Shown piece by piece: positions 1 to 8,637 of a stretch of 64,000 nucleotides of DNA. Positions within the stretch are counted from its first letter, which is position 1; every line of letters begins with the position of its first letter. A model generated the notes under the pieces. That model worked only from the letters and a program-made list of their open reading frames with translations, was not told the DNA's origin and searched no databases. A program made the translations under genes and the position numbers. Source of the stretch: Anaerosalibacter massiliensis (GTDB taxonomy: Bacteria; Bacillota; Clostridia; Tissierellales; Sporanaerobacteraceae); NCBI GenBank assembly GCA_000751555.1, contig CCEZ01000007.1, positions 62,001-126,000 of the forward strand. The letters are read 5' to 3'.

Positions 1-408
1 CGTTAAAACGTCATGCCAATTTAAGTAAAATTCATTATGTATATCTTCTGTTAAATCAAATGTATCTACTAAACCATATTGACATGTAGTCCCTTTACAT
101 GAAACAACAGGTCTTATCTTTGAACCTGTCCCTCCTGTTAAAAGACCTTCTTTAGCTATATATTCTCTAAAGTCTTCAATTTTATCAAATGGAACCCCTG
201 GACACTCTATAGTTAATCTTGATGTAAATGTTATAGTACCATCACCATATTTCTCTGCTGCCTCAGATATACATTTTAATTGCTTTGAGCTGATTTTTCC
301 ATTAACTGTTATTATTCTAGCCGAAAAATTATCTGTTCCTTTATTAGCTAAAAAACCTAATGCTTTTACTCTCTTTTGTTCTTCTGGACTAATTGTTAAA
401 CTTGCCAC
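1..408 (-). CDS. Nitrite/sulfite reductase-like protein, C-terminus beyond window
   Basis: This is the first 136 codons of a gene that runs off the left edge. I translated it from a GTG at 408 preceded by an AAGGGGG ribosome binding site. Residues 1-90 resemble the ferredoxin-like half-domain of siroheme nitrite/sulfite reductases, and residues 95-112 carry the typical KIRPVVSCKGTTCQYG stretch with Cys104 and Cys109, where iron-sulfur ligands begin. Short single-repeat members of this family are common in Clostridia and their exact substrate is usually unproven. It lies 39 bases after the CoA-disulfide reductase on the same strand, so the two probably share a transcript. Family is fairly sure; substrate is not. 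Confidence 0.75.
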   Translation of the reverse strand, partial: MASLTISPEEQKRVKALGFLANKGTDNFSARIITVNGKISSKQLKCISEAAEKYGDGTITFTSRLTIECPGVPFDKIEDFREYIAKEGLLTGGTGSKIRPVVSCKGTTCQYGLVDTFDLTEDIHNEFYLNWHDVLT

Positions 409-447
409 TATGATTCCCCCTTTAATTTTATAAATTTAAATAAAAAC

Positions 448-2079
448 CTACTTTATTTTATTTACTATGCTTCCACCTTCAAGTACTACAGTATTTTCAT
501 ATCCATAATGTTTTAATCTATTTTGTACTAAATATGACCTTTTTCCTTTATTACAGGAAATTAGTATCTTGTCTTCTTTATCGAAGCCCTTTACCTCTCT
601 ATCTAATTTATTTAAATCTACATGAGGTACATTTGGTAATTCAGGAATTATTGCTGCATCCATAATCTTGTAATCATCAAAATTACCTTCTGCATACTCT
701 TGTGGTGTAATACTTACTAAATCACCAGATATTTTATTTAACAATATATTCACAGTATGTGCAAATGGATGTATAGCCGTTGAAAATGGTGGTGCATAAG
801 CTAAATCTAAATCTTTTATTTTTTCTAAATCACCATCTAAGGATATAGCTGTAACTGCTATATCTATAATTTTATCTACTGCTGAACCATTTAGGCCTAG
901 GGCTTGGACTCCTAAAAGCTTCTTTGTATCTTTATCAGCTGTCATCTTTATTATAAATAATGATGAACCAGGGAAATAATGTGCCTTATCATCCACTACT
1001 GTTACTACACTAATAGCTTCATAACCCGCTTTTTTAGCTTCATCTTCTGTTAATCCAGTTCTGCCAATATTTAATCCTGGTAATTGAGCTACTGCCGTTC
1101 CTAAAGCTCCATTATATTTATTTTGTTCTCCATTTATATTCATAGCTGCAATTCTACCAGAAATGTTAGCTGTTGAACCCATAGGTGACCAAGCTGGTTT
1201 ATTCGTAATTCTATTAGATACTGTTGCACAGTCTCCAACTGCATATATATTTGGAATATTAGTCTCTAAATATTCATTAACTTTTACTGTTCCATTTGGC
1301 ATTAACTCTACGCCAGAACCATCTAAGAACTGAGTATTTGCCCTTATACCAATAGATAAAACAACTATATCTGTATTCATCTTATGTTTATCAGTTTTCA
1401 CTTGTTTAACTCGACCATTTTCACCAATAATAGAATCTAATTTAGTACCTGTAAATGCCATTATTCGATGTTCAGCTAAATGATTTAATATATAATCTGT
1501 CATTTCTTTATCAAAGCCTGGCGGAATAGTTTCTGCCATATCAATTACAGTGGTAATCATCCCTTGCACTGCTAAGTTCTCTGCAACTTCTAACCCTATA
1601 AATCCTCCACCTACTACTGTAGCTCTTCTAGGCTTTAATTCCTCTATTTCATCTCTTAATCTTATAGCATCTTCTGGAGTCCTCATGAAAAATACTCCGT
1701 CTAGATCCATACCTTCTAATGGTGGTTTAATTGGACTTGCTCCCGTTGCTATTACTAATTTATCATATGTATATTCTTTGTTTTCATTGCTATTTAAATC
1801 TAAAGCTTCTACAGTTTTGTCATCTGGATTAATCTTAGTAACTTTGGTCTCTGTAATCACTTCTACCCCGGTCAATTCTGAAAAGCTTTTTGGAGTATTT
1901 ACTATTAACTCTTCTCTATCCTTAATTACTTTTCCTACATAGTAAGGTAATCCACAACCTGCATAAGAAATATCTTTACTATCTGTAAGTATTTTCACTT
2001 CATGATTCCTATTCTCTCTTTTAAGTTTTGCAGCAACTTTTGTTCCTGCTGCTACTCCTCCTAGTATGAGAACTTTCAT
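448..2079 (-). CDS. CoA-disulfide reductase family flavoprotein with C-terminal rhodanese domain
   Basis: A 543-residue pyridine nucleotide-disulfide oxidoreductase. The FAD-binding GGVAAG lies at residues 7-12, and the single redox cysteine Cys42 sits in YAGCGLPYY, the signature of CoA-disulfide/persulfide reductases. A NAD(P)-binding GGGFIG lies near residue 155 and the second FAD motif NIYAVGDCA near 280. The last ~80 residues form a rhodanese domain with active-site loop CNKGKRS (Cys509). Such fusions reduce CoA disulfide or persulfides and handle sulfane sulfur in the cytoplasm. The next gene downstream is sulfite-reductase-like, and a LysR gene diverges upstream, so a sulfur-redox role is a reasonable inference. 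Substrate preference cannot be read from sequence. Confidence 0.88.
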   Translation of the reverse strand: MKVLILGGVAAGTKVAAKLKRENRNHEVKILTDSKDISYAGCGLPYYVGKVIKDREELIVNTPKSFSELTGVEVITETKVTKINPDDKTVEALDLNSNENKEYTYDKLVIATGASPIKPPLEGMDLDGVFFMRTPEDAIRLRDEIEELKPRRATVVGGGFIGLEVAENLAVQGMITTVIDMAETIPPGFDKEMTDYILNHLAEHRIMAFTGTKLDSIIGENGRVKQVKTDKHKMNTDIVVLSIGIRANTQFLDGSGVELMPNGTVKVNEYLETNIPNIYAVGDCATVSNRITNKPAWSPMGSTANISGRIAAMNINGEQNKYNGALGTAVAQLPGLNIGRTGLTEDEAKKAGYEAISVVTVVDDKAHYFPGSSLFIIKMTADKDTKKLLGVQALGLNGSAVDKIIDIAVTAISLDGDLEKIKDLDLAYAPPFSTAIHPFAHTVNILLNKISGDLVSITPQEYAEGNFDDYKIMDAAIIPELPNVPHVDLNKLDREVKGFDKEDKILISCNKGKRSYLVQNRLKHYGYENTVVLEGGSIVNKIK

Positions 2080-2202
2080 TTGACCACCTCGCCTTTTTTT
2101 GAGAAAACTAATTAATATTATAAAAACTCTGTTAATTATTCTACTAACTCAAGTATAGCACTTGTTAATTTCTTAGTAAAATGGTATTATCTTATCATAT
2201 CA

Positions 2203-2217
2203 ATAGGTAAAACCTAT
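2203..2217. promoter_or_regulatory. Probable LysR-type operator (T-N11-A palindrome)
   Basis: ATAGGT-AAA-ACCTAT is a perfect 6-bp inverted repeat containing the T-N11-A spacing (T2204, A2216) typical of LysR-family binding sites. It lies between the divergent CoA-disulfide reductase and LysR genes, 43 bases before the LysR start. Binding is inferred, not shown. Confidence 0.5.
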
Positions 2218-2259
2218 CATAAAAGTTCATTGTTTCCCATATTGAAAGGGGGCGATTTT

Positions 2260-3186
2260 TTGACCATTCGACACTTGAGGATATTTGTTGCAGTCGCTAC
2301 TACAGGTAAAATGTGTGATGCAGCTGATCAACTATTCTTATCTCAACCAACTGTTAGCCAAGCAATAAAAGAATTGGAAGATCATTATGAAGTTCTATTA
2401 TTTGAACGATTAGGAAAAAAGCTATACATAACAGAAGCAGGTGAAAAACTATTACTTTATTCTAAAAATATTCTTACTGAATTTGACAATGTTGAAAAAA
2501 GAATGTTAGAAATGTCTTCAAAAAAGAACCTAAATATAGGAGCTACTATTACAATAGGTAATTGTATACTACCAGATGCTATAAATGATATTAAAAAAAT
2601 ATACCCAGATATACAAACCTCATCTTGCATTAGTAACACTAGAACAATTGAAAAGAAACTACTAACCTCTGAATTGGATATAGCTATGATTGAAGGAAAT
2701 GTTAATGATCCTAATTTAATAAGCATACCTTTTTTAACAGATTCTTTAGTACTTGCATGTAATTCAAAACATGAATTAGCCCAGAAAGATGAACTTACAA
2801 TTGGAGATCTTAAGAATACAAATTTTATCTTTAGAGAAAAAGGAAGTGGAACTAGAGAATTATTTGAAGATTATATACAGAAAAGTAAAATCCCTATTAA
2901 TGTAGTCTTACAAAGTAATTGTCCTGGTTCTATAAAAAATGCTATCTTAATAAATAATTTTGCATCTGTTATATCCATTCGATTAATTGAACAAGAAATA
3001 TTAAATGGGGATATTACCATATTCCGCTGTTCAAAACATTTGTTAGATAGAACCTTTAAAATTGTATACCATAAAGATAAATTCATAGATTCAGCAATGA
3101 ATGATTTTATAAATATACTAAAAAATTATGAAGATAATTCTAGATTCGACCATTTGCCATCAAAAAAGCTATTAGGTTTTAAATAA
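2260..3186 (+). CDS. LysR-family transcriptional regulator
   Basis: A 308-residue LysR regulator. The N-terminal winged helix-turn-helix covers about residues 3-62 (TIRHLRIFVAVATTGK then LSQPTVSQAIKELE), followed by a two-lobe effector-binding domain. I chose the TTG at 2260 because AAAGGGGGC ends seven bases before it and the protein then begins MTIRHLRIF, as usual in the family; the longer reading from 2230 would place the ribosome binding site inside the gene. It is divergent from the CoA-disulfide reductase/sulfite-reductase-like pair, and a T-N11-A palindrome lies between them, so it most likely controls that pair and itself. The inducer is unknown. Confidence 0.88.
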   Translation: MTIRHLRIFVAVATTGKMCDAADQLFLSQPTVSQAIKELEDHYEVLLFERLGKKLYITEAGEKLLLYSKNILTEFDNVEKRMLEMSSKKNLNIGATITIGNCILPDAINDIKKIYPDIQTSSCISNTRTIEKKLLTSELDIAMIEGNVNDPNLISIPFLTDSLVLACNSKHELAQKDELTIGDLKNTNFIFREKGSGTRELFEDYIQKSKIPINVVLQSNCPGSIKNAILINNFASVISIRLIEQEILNGDITIFRCSKHLLDRTFKIVYHKDKFIDSAMNDFINILKNYEDNSRFDHLPSKKLLGFK

Positions 3187-3195
3187 TAAAAATAT

Positions 3196-3229
3196 CCCTA
3201 TAAGCCTTGATTGTTCAAAGCTTATGGGG
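3196..3229. terminator. Bidirectional terminator between convergent genes
   Basis: CCCTATAAGC (3196-3205) pairs with GCTTATGGGG (3220-3229, one G-T pair), with an inner TTGA/TCAA extension and a TTGT loop. It is flanked by an A-rich stretch on the left and a T-rich stretch on the right. It sits between the ends of the convergent LysR and antiporter genes and could serve both. Confidence 0.6.
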
Positions 3230-3289
3230 CTTATTAATTCTACTTTATGGATTCTCTATGATTTATTTAGTTTTTTGAAATCACTTTCT

Positions 3290-4543
3290 TCATATTCTCT
3301 TATATACTTGGAGATATCTTTCTTTTTCTTTTGAAGTTTTAATCTTATCTTCCTCAATCGCCCCAGATAATGCTAGTGCTACCTTAGCAGATGCTGGCCC
3401 AATCAATTCATATAGAACTGAAGATGCTAAGATAATTGTCATCATTTGATTCCCTATATCTACAGGAAGTATTCGCTGTCCTAGGAATGCAAGGCCAATA
3501 GAAACACCAGCCTGTGGAATAAGTGCAAGTCCCAAATAATTACTAATTGTCTCATCCATATTTGTCACATAACAACCTAAAAATGCTCCTATATATTTTC
3601 CAATGATTCTAATTAAAAAATAGGATACACCAACAATCCCTAATGTTGAAAGAGTACCTATATCTAACCTTACCCCTGAAATTATAAAAAACAGTGATAA
3701 TATTGGAGGAGTAAAGTTATTTATTTGTTTATATAACCTCTTATCTTGTGTTGTATTAATATACGTTGCTCCAAATACCATACATGATAAAAGTGGGGAT
3801 ATATCAAAAGCTGAACATAGCCCCGAAATACCAAAAAGCAGTGCAATGGTTAATATTAATCGATTGTCATCGCTCCTATTTGGTATAAGAAGCCTATCTA
3901 AAATCATACCAGATAAAAAACCAATACCCAATGCCGCTATATTTAACATAATAGGTAATATAACCGTATCAAATAAAATTACACCAGTTTCATTTGCATT
4001 AATAATAGCAATAATTACACTAAATACAATTAGACAGACAACATCATCTAAAGCTATAACTTGTAATAACGTATTTACAAATTTCCCATGTGCCTTATAT
4101 TGGTTAATAGTCATCATTGTACTAGCTGGAGCTGTAGCAGTACTAATTGCACCTAATAATAGGGAGAAATTCCAATCTAATTTAAATACAAAGTGCATAG
4201 ATATAGTAACTACAAAACCTGTAAATAAGGATTCAAACAAAGTAATGACAATGACTTTTGTACCAGTTGATTGAAAAATTTCCTTCCTCAAAAATTTTCC
4301 TACATCAAAAGCAATAAAAGCTAAAGCTATATCTCCTACAAATCCCATGTTTTCTGCTGTTTCTGCAGGAATAATATTAAGAACATAAGGACCTATTAAA
4401 ATACCTGCAACAATATACCCTGTTACATTAGGGAGTTTTAGCATCTTTGTAATACGGGTTACTAAGAAACCAGAAAACAACATTATAGATAAACAAATAA
4501 GGATTATTGTTACATCATTAAGATTATTAAATTGAATATTCAT
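3290..4543 (-). CDS. CPA2-type cation:proton antiporter (Kef/NapA-like membrane domain)
   Basis: A 417-residue membrane protein with about twelve hydrophobic segments and the Na+/H+ exchanger fold. The glycine-rich TGYIVAGILIGPYVL stretch at residues 41-55 and the adjacent Asp166-Asp167 in QVIALDDVVC match the ion-binding pair of electrogenic CPA2 antiporters such as NapA. There is no cytoplasmic TrkA domain, so it is not a full KefB/C channel. It would exchange Na+ or K+ for H+ across the cytoplasmic membrane. A second LysR gene diverges from its start and is the obvious candidate regulator. The start ATG follows AAAAGGGGTG. Ion specificity is unresolved. Confidence 0.85.
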   Translation of the reverse strand: MNIQFNNLNDVTIILICLSIMLFSGFLVTRITKMLKLPNVTGYIVAGILIGPYVLNIIPAETAENMGFVGDIALAFIAFDVGKFLRKEIFQSTGTKVIVITLFESLFTGFVVTISMHFVFKLDWNFSLLLGAISTATAPASTMMTINQYKAHGKFVNTLLQVIALDDVVCLIVFSVIIAIINANETGVILFDTVILPIMLNIAALGIGFLSGMILDRLLIPNRSDDNRLILTIALLFGISGLCSAFDISPLLSCMVFGATYINTTQDKRLYKQINNFTPPILSLFFIISGVRLDIGTLSTLGIVGVSYFLIRIIGKYIGAFLGCYVTNMDETISNYLGLALIPQAGVSIGLAFLGQRILPVDIGNQMMTIILASSVLYELIGPASAKVALALSGAIEEDKIKTSKEKERYLQVYKRI

Positions 4544-4710
4544 ATATTATCACCCCTTTTATGAAAACCGACTTTTTTATAAAATAACAAAATTAAGAAT
4601 ATACTTTATAATCATTTAAGACTTTGATATTATGTTATGTCTAATTAAATCTAAAGTAAAATTATAGTTATTTTGATGGTGATAAAAAAATGGAATGGAA
4701 GTGATTTTTT

Positions 4711-5610
4711 ATGTTAGATCCTAAATTAAAGACCCTACTTATGGTGGCTAAGACATTTAACTTTACCCATGCTGCTGAACAACTCGCATTAACTCAGCCT
4801 GCAGTTAGCCACCACATTAATAAATTAGAAGAAGAATTAGGTGTTAAAATATTTAACCGTAATAAAGGTAAACTAAAACTAACATCCGATGGAGAGATCG
4901 TTGTTATGTATGCAAAGCGAATGAAATCCTTGTATAACAAACTACAACAAAATCTAATAGATGAAAAACGTCATATAACAAGCCTAACTGTTGGAATTAC
5001 ACATACTGCCGAAAGTAATTTTGTAGCAGAGGTTTTGGCTAAATGTTGCAATTTAAACAAGGGATTAAGTATAAAGATAATTACTGAGTCCATAAATAAT
5101 CTTTATAATATGCTAATAAATTATGAGATAGATTTGGCTATTGTAGAGGGAAAAATAAACGATACAGATATAAATTCCTTGCTACTTGATACAGATTATC
5201 TAGTCCTTGTAGTTGCAAATAATAATCCCCTTTCAAAGAAAAATATGGTGACAATTAACGATATAAAAAAAGAAAAGATGATACTCCGTCTTCCAAATTC
5301 CGGTACAAGAAACTTATTTATTGCACATCTTGAAAGTCTAAATATATCCATTAAAGAATTCAACGTAATATTAGAAGTTGATAATATTGCTACAATAAAA
5401 GATTTGGTACGTCAAGGCTTCGGTATATCCATACTTGCACGAAGTGTCTGTCTTGATGAACTAAAAAATGGTGAGATTACAGTTTTGCCTATTGAGAACT
5501 TAAGTATGGTCAGAGAAACCAGTATCTTATACCATAAAGACTTTAATAATAAAGAAATTCTACAAGCTATTACTAAAATTTATAATGAAACAGCCAAGGT
5601 ATATAAATAA
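4711..5610 (+). CDS. LysR-family transcriptional regulator, divergent from the antiporter
   Basis: A 299-residue LysR protein with helix-turn-helix at about residues 4-62 (LTQPAVSHHINKLEEELGVKIFNR) and a periplasmic-binding-like effector domain. The ATG at 4711 has a GGAAGTGA ribosome binding site. It is about 34% AT-richer than a typical clostridial regulator only by eye and shows no other oddity. The 167-base spacer to the antiporter contains an imperfect dyad around 4608-4634 (ATAATCA against TGATATTAT) that could be its site. The physical pairing suggests it adjusts antiporter expression; the signal is unknown. It ends in a strong terminator at 5635. Confidence 0.85.
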   Translation: MLDPKLKTLLMVAKTFNFTHAAEQLALTQPAVSHHINKLEEELGVKIFNRNKGKLKLTSDGEIVVMYAKRMKSLYNKLQQNLIDEKRHITSLTVGITHTAESNFVAEVLAKCCNLNKGLSIKIITESINNLYNMLINYEIDLAIVEGKINDTDINSLLLDTDYLVLVVANNNPLSKKNMVTINDIKKEKMILRLPNSGTRNLFIAHLESLNISIKEFNVILEVDNIATIKDLVRQGFGISILARSVCLDELKNGEITVLPIENLSMVRETSILYHKDFNNKEILQAITKIYNETAKVYK

Positions 5611-5634
5611 TTAATATTAATAGGTAGTGTAAAT

Positions 5635-5692
5635 AAAAGCTCTTTTCTGGAAGAATCAAAATAAGAATAAAAAACCAGAAAAGAGCTTTTTT
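5635..5692 (+). terminator. Rho-independent terminator after LysR / IS256 end
   Basis: A perfect 16-bp stem, AAAAGCTCTTTTCTGG (5635-5650) with CCAGAAAAGAGCTTTT (5675-5690), followed by more T. It lies between the LysR stop and the IS256 relic, and may be part of the former IS end (GGTAGTGTAAATAAA just before it). Confidence 0.7.
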
Positions 5693-5693
5693 A

Positions 5694-6028
5694 TGAGTAC
5701 ATTATCAAAAAATTCCTAAGAGAAATGATTAATAATGAAAATTCGAAAAAGCCGGAAATCTTTATTTATATTTAAAAGAAGTTTTTAAGGATACTTTGCA
5801 GGAGATGAAAGAAATATATTTGGAATAAAACAAAAAGACATATACGATCAAATTAAAGATATTTATGGAATTGAAATATCTGCTGAAATAGTTATCAAAA
5901 TAACCGATAGGAGTATTGATTCTTACTTATTAAGCCCACTTATCCATTATAAGAATTATTGCCAAAGCTATAAGATTTTATGTATTATCCTAAAACTTTG
6001 GCAAACTAAAATAAAAATACAAGTTTAA
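5694..6028 (+). pseudogene. Degenerate IS256-family transposase fragment
   Basis: Pieces of an IS256-type transposase are visible in different frames. The first reads LYLKEVFKDTLQEM, the N-terminal motif of the family. After a stop and a deletion, the second reads DIYDQIKDIYGIEISAE then KITD, the part just before the catalytic core. The DDE core itself is missing. The remnant begins MSTLSKN, is frameshifted within 20 codons, and carries several stops, so it cannot transpose. A terminator-like inverted repeat lies immediately upstream. It is evidence of past IS activity beside the defence gene that follows. Confidence 0.75.
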
Positions 6029-6113
6029 CATTTATATATGATTCAATATTTCTTGTCAGAATAGAGCTACGGCTCTTATACTAAAAGCACAAACTATTTT
6101 ATAAACTCTTAAT

Positions 6114-8141
6114 TTAACTAACTTCAAAGTAAACTAGTTCTGATATACCAAATTCTTCTGTAAATATTATTATATAATTTAATATGTCCTTTGAACTGTA
6201 ATTTGTTTGAATATATATCCCTTGCTTTATCTCTTCAGGTGATCTTAATTTATCTTTGTTATATGATAAAATATTTTTAAAATTATTCTTTTTCAATAGC
6301 GATCTAAAGAGTTCAGAATCTAAATCATATAAATATTTACATGTTTGTACAAACATAGCTTTCCATGTATTTACACTAACTTTTTCCCCATCAAAAATTA
6401 TAGATTTAGGAGTGTACCCTGTTACTATTACATTATCTTTTATAGAATACTCTTCATTAGCTATTAGTCGCTCTTTCCCTATATTTTGATAATCATCTTT
6501 TGGTAGTTTCCAAACTTCTTTAGCTATGTTAAATAATTTTTCACCTCTATCTAAAATATCTTTTTCCGTCCATGTCTCATATTTAGCTATATTCCTTGTA
6601 GTCATGATATTAGATTTTTCATAATAATATTTCTTCTGTTGAAAACTTTTATTTGACATTTCTGAATTATAATTTGTTAGTGTTAAATTTCCAATAGTAT
6701 CTTTATATATTCTATGTATATCAAAAGCTTGATTGCCTAATTCTATATTCCATTCAGCTGCCAATTTTTGTGGCAGTATATGTTCTATTGATAAATCATC
6801 TATATTTACAATTTCTTTGTGTCTATATTCTTCTATTTTATATAAAACTAATTTAGACATTCCATGTGACTTACTATACATATTTCCTGTCAAAAAATTG
6901 TTTTTAAATTCATCATCTCTTGGAAATATTCCACTTCCTGTTCTACTCATTAAAAAATCCACAATAGCATCAATATAATCCAAGCCTTTTGATCTTAATT
7001 TTTTAGTTTCTCTTGGCATTACAGCAAATATTTTATTTAAAACATTTGTAGGTATATTACATATATTTCTTCTATATATATAAGATACTATAATTTTTAA
7101 TGCATCTTCAAATTCACTCTCTGATATTAATCTATCTCTATAAAAATCATCGAAAATTTCCAACAAATATGGATATGTTACTGTTGATCTTATGCTATTT
7201 ATACTTTCTAAATGTATATTCACTTCTGGAAAATCAGTATTACTATTTCTTATGTTATAGTAATATCGTGCATATATTAATAGTTCTTTAAGAATATCTT
7301 CTGAGTTATAGTTATACTCAAAATAATAATTTTTAAAAGCATCGTATACCTTACTCTTATTAGGAGCATGTCCTTCTTTCATAGTTAAAAAATCTCTAAC
7401 ATAGTCAGATATTATATTATTAGGTAAAATTTCTTCAATCTTTATCCAATATTTTTTGTAGAGTTTTGTTTGTTCTTCATAATTTAATCCCATTAAAATA
7501 AAATTCCTTATAAGATCTGCCTGAGTAAGGGACAATCCTGTAGAATTTAAACTTTCAAATATAACCTGTGGATTTTCCTCTCTATCTAAAGATATATACA
7601 CTATATTTATATTCATCATAGCTTTATATATATTTTCTACAGAATGATCTGATTTATTTAATAGTTCTTTTAATATATTATAATTTTCATAAATTTTAGA
7701 TTCTGTTCTATTGTCATCCATAAGTTCAATATAAGCATACATATCTTTCTCTACTGGATTAAGTTTTAATCTAGATTTTTCTGAAGCATGTTTATTTATA
7801 AGATATTTTTCATATATAGATTCATAATTCAATTCTATTGTTTCATCTTCTTTTATGTAATCTACTATAGCTTTTAATAATAGTATGGAGGTAGTTATTC
7901 TTTGTTGTCCATCTATAAGTATTCTTTCTGTCATGAGATTTTCTATTTCTTTTTGAACATATACTATAGTTCCCATGAAATGTGTCTTCTGAAATTTACT
8001 TTCTGCGATCTTTTCTATATCATAAAAAAATTGTTTTACCTGTTCTTTATTCCACTCATAATTTCTTTGATATACAGGAATTTTAAAAACCGTATCATTG
8101 TCTCCTAATAATCTTAAAAGTTTTATAGGATTTGCTTGCAC
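6114..8141 (-). CDS. DUF262/DUF1524 protein, GmrSD-like type IV restriction enzyme
   Basis: A 675-residue protein starting at GTG 8141, chosen because GGAGGGA lies six bases before it; a longer reading from TTG 8156 would overlap that ribosome binding site. Residues ~1-230 form a DUF262 (ParB-like NTPase) domain with YQRNYEW (25-30) and the DGQQR motif at 77-81. Around residue 450, SIEHILPQ starts a DUF1524 His-Me finger nuclease, continuing with IGNLTLT and N/K residues. A ~130-residue tail carrying an SVNTWKAMF stretch follows and is not recognised. Proteins with this order cut modified phage DNA. It stands alone, next to an IS256 relic, with no methyltransferase nearby, which fits a modification-dependent system. 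Confidence 0.85.
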   Translation of the reverse strand: MQANPIKLLRLLGDNDTVFKIPVYQRNYEWNKEQVKQFFYDIEKIAESKFQKTHFMGTIVYVQKEIENLMTERILIDGQQRITTSILLLKAIVDYIKEDETIELNYESIYEKYLINKHASEKSRLKLNPVEKDMYAYIELMDDNRTESKIYENYNILKELLNKSDHSVENIYKAMMNINIVYISLDREENPQVIFESLNSTGLSLTQADLIRNFILMGLNYEEQTKLYKKYWIKIEEILPNNIISDYVRDFLTMKEGHAPNKSKVYDAFKNYYFEYNYNSEDILKELLIYARYYYNIRNSNTDFPEVNIHLESINSIRSTVTYPYLLEIFDDFYRDRLISESEFEDALKIIVSYIYRRNICNIPTNVLNKIFAVMPRETKKLRSKGLDYIDAIVDFLMSRTGSGIFPRDDEFKNNFLTGNMYSKSHGMSKLVLYKIEEYRHKEIVNIDDLSIEHILPQKLAAEWNIELGNQAFDIHRIYKDTIGNLTLTNYNSEMSNKSFQQKKYYYEKSNIMTTRNIAKYETWTEKDILDRGEKLFNIAKEVWKLPKDDYQNIGKERLIANEEYSIKDNVIVTGYTPKSIIFDGEKVSVNTWKAMFVQTCKYLYDLDSELFRSLLKKNNFKNILSYNKDKLRSPEEIKQGIYIQTNYSSKDILNYIIIFTEEFGISELVYFEVS

Positions 8142-8264
8142 TGTAATTCCCTCCAATATTATTATATTTTATTTATAATAAATGGATAGTTTTATCCCAC
8201 TTCAATTCTATTTATCTTATAATACTATATTATCATATATTTAAAGTTATATCATTTTATTAAT

Positions 8265-8306
8265 AAAAGTCCCAACCCCCCTACTTTCAAAGGTTCTAGG
8301 ACTTTT
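8265..8306 (-). terminator. Terminator of the glycine-zipper gene
   Basis: AAAAGTCC (8265-8272) pairs with GGACTTTT (8299-8306). On the minus strand the stem is followed by TTTTATTAA, downstream of the small membrane gene. Confidence 0.5.
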
Positions 8307-8338
8307 CATTATTGCTCTTACTCGATCATTTATATTTA

Positions 8339-8524
8339 TTATTTCTTCTTACTTGAACCAATACCTATAGCTATACCAATGGCTAATCCAATACTTATTC
8401 CCATACCAATATTATCCATTAGAAGACCAAAAGCTGACCCTAAAGCTAATCCTATACCTATTCCCATAGCTAGATTTGCATCTTCCTTTTTTTCCTCTTT
8501 ATTCATATCTTCTTCATCTTTCAT
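8339..8524 (-). CDS. Small glycine-zipper membrane protein
   Basis: A 61-residue protein with a GGAGG site nine bases before its ATG. A charged N-terminus (residues 1-17, rich in D, E and K) is followed by two hydrophobic segments built on regular glycines, MGIGIGLALGSAFGLL and MGISIGLAIGIAIGIG, and a KKK tail. The spacing of Gly every two to four residues is the glycine-zipper pattern, which packs helices tightly in membranes. Similar tiny proteins are widespread in Firmicutes without known function. It has its own terminator and is flanked by the defence gene and the MATE operon, so it is probably monocistronic. Confidence 0.7.
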   Translation of the reverse strand: MKDEEDMNKEEKKEDANLAMGIGIGLALGSAFGLLMDNIGMGISIGLAIGIAIGIGSSKKK

Positions 8525-8637
8525 AATAATTTTCCTCCAATTATGTCTTGTTTTTCTGATTATTATAGCACAGATATGTCTTAAAACAAAAATCCTTAAC
8601 TCCTTATTTAATAAAGGATATAAACTAGTTTATACTT

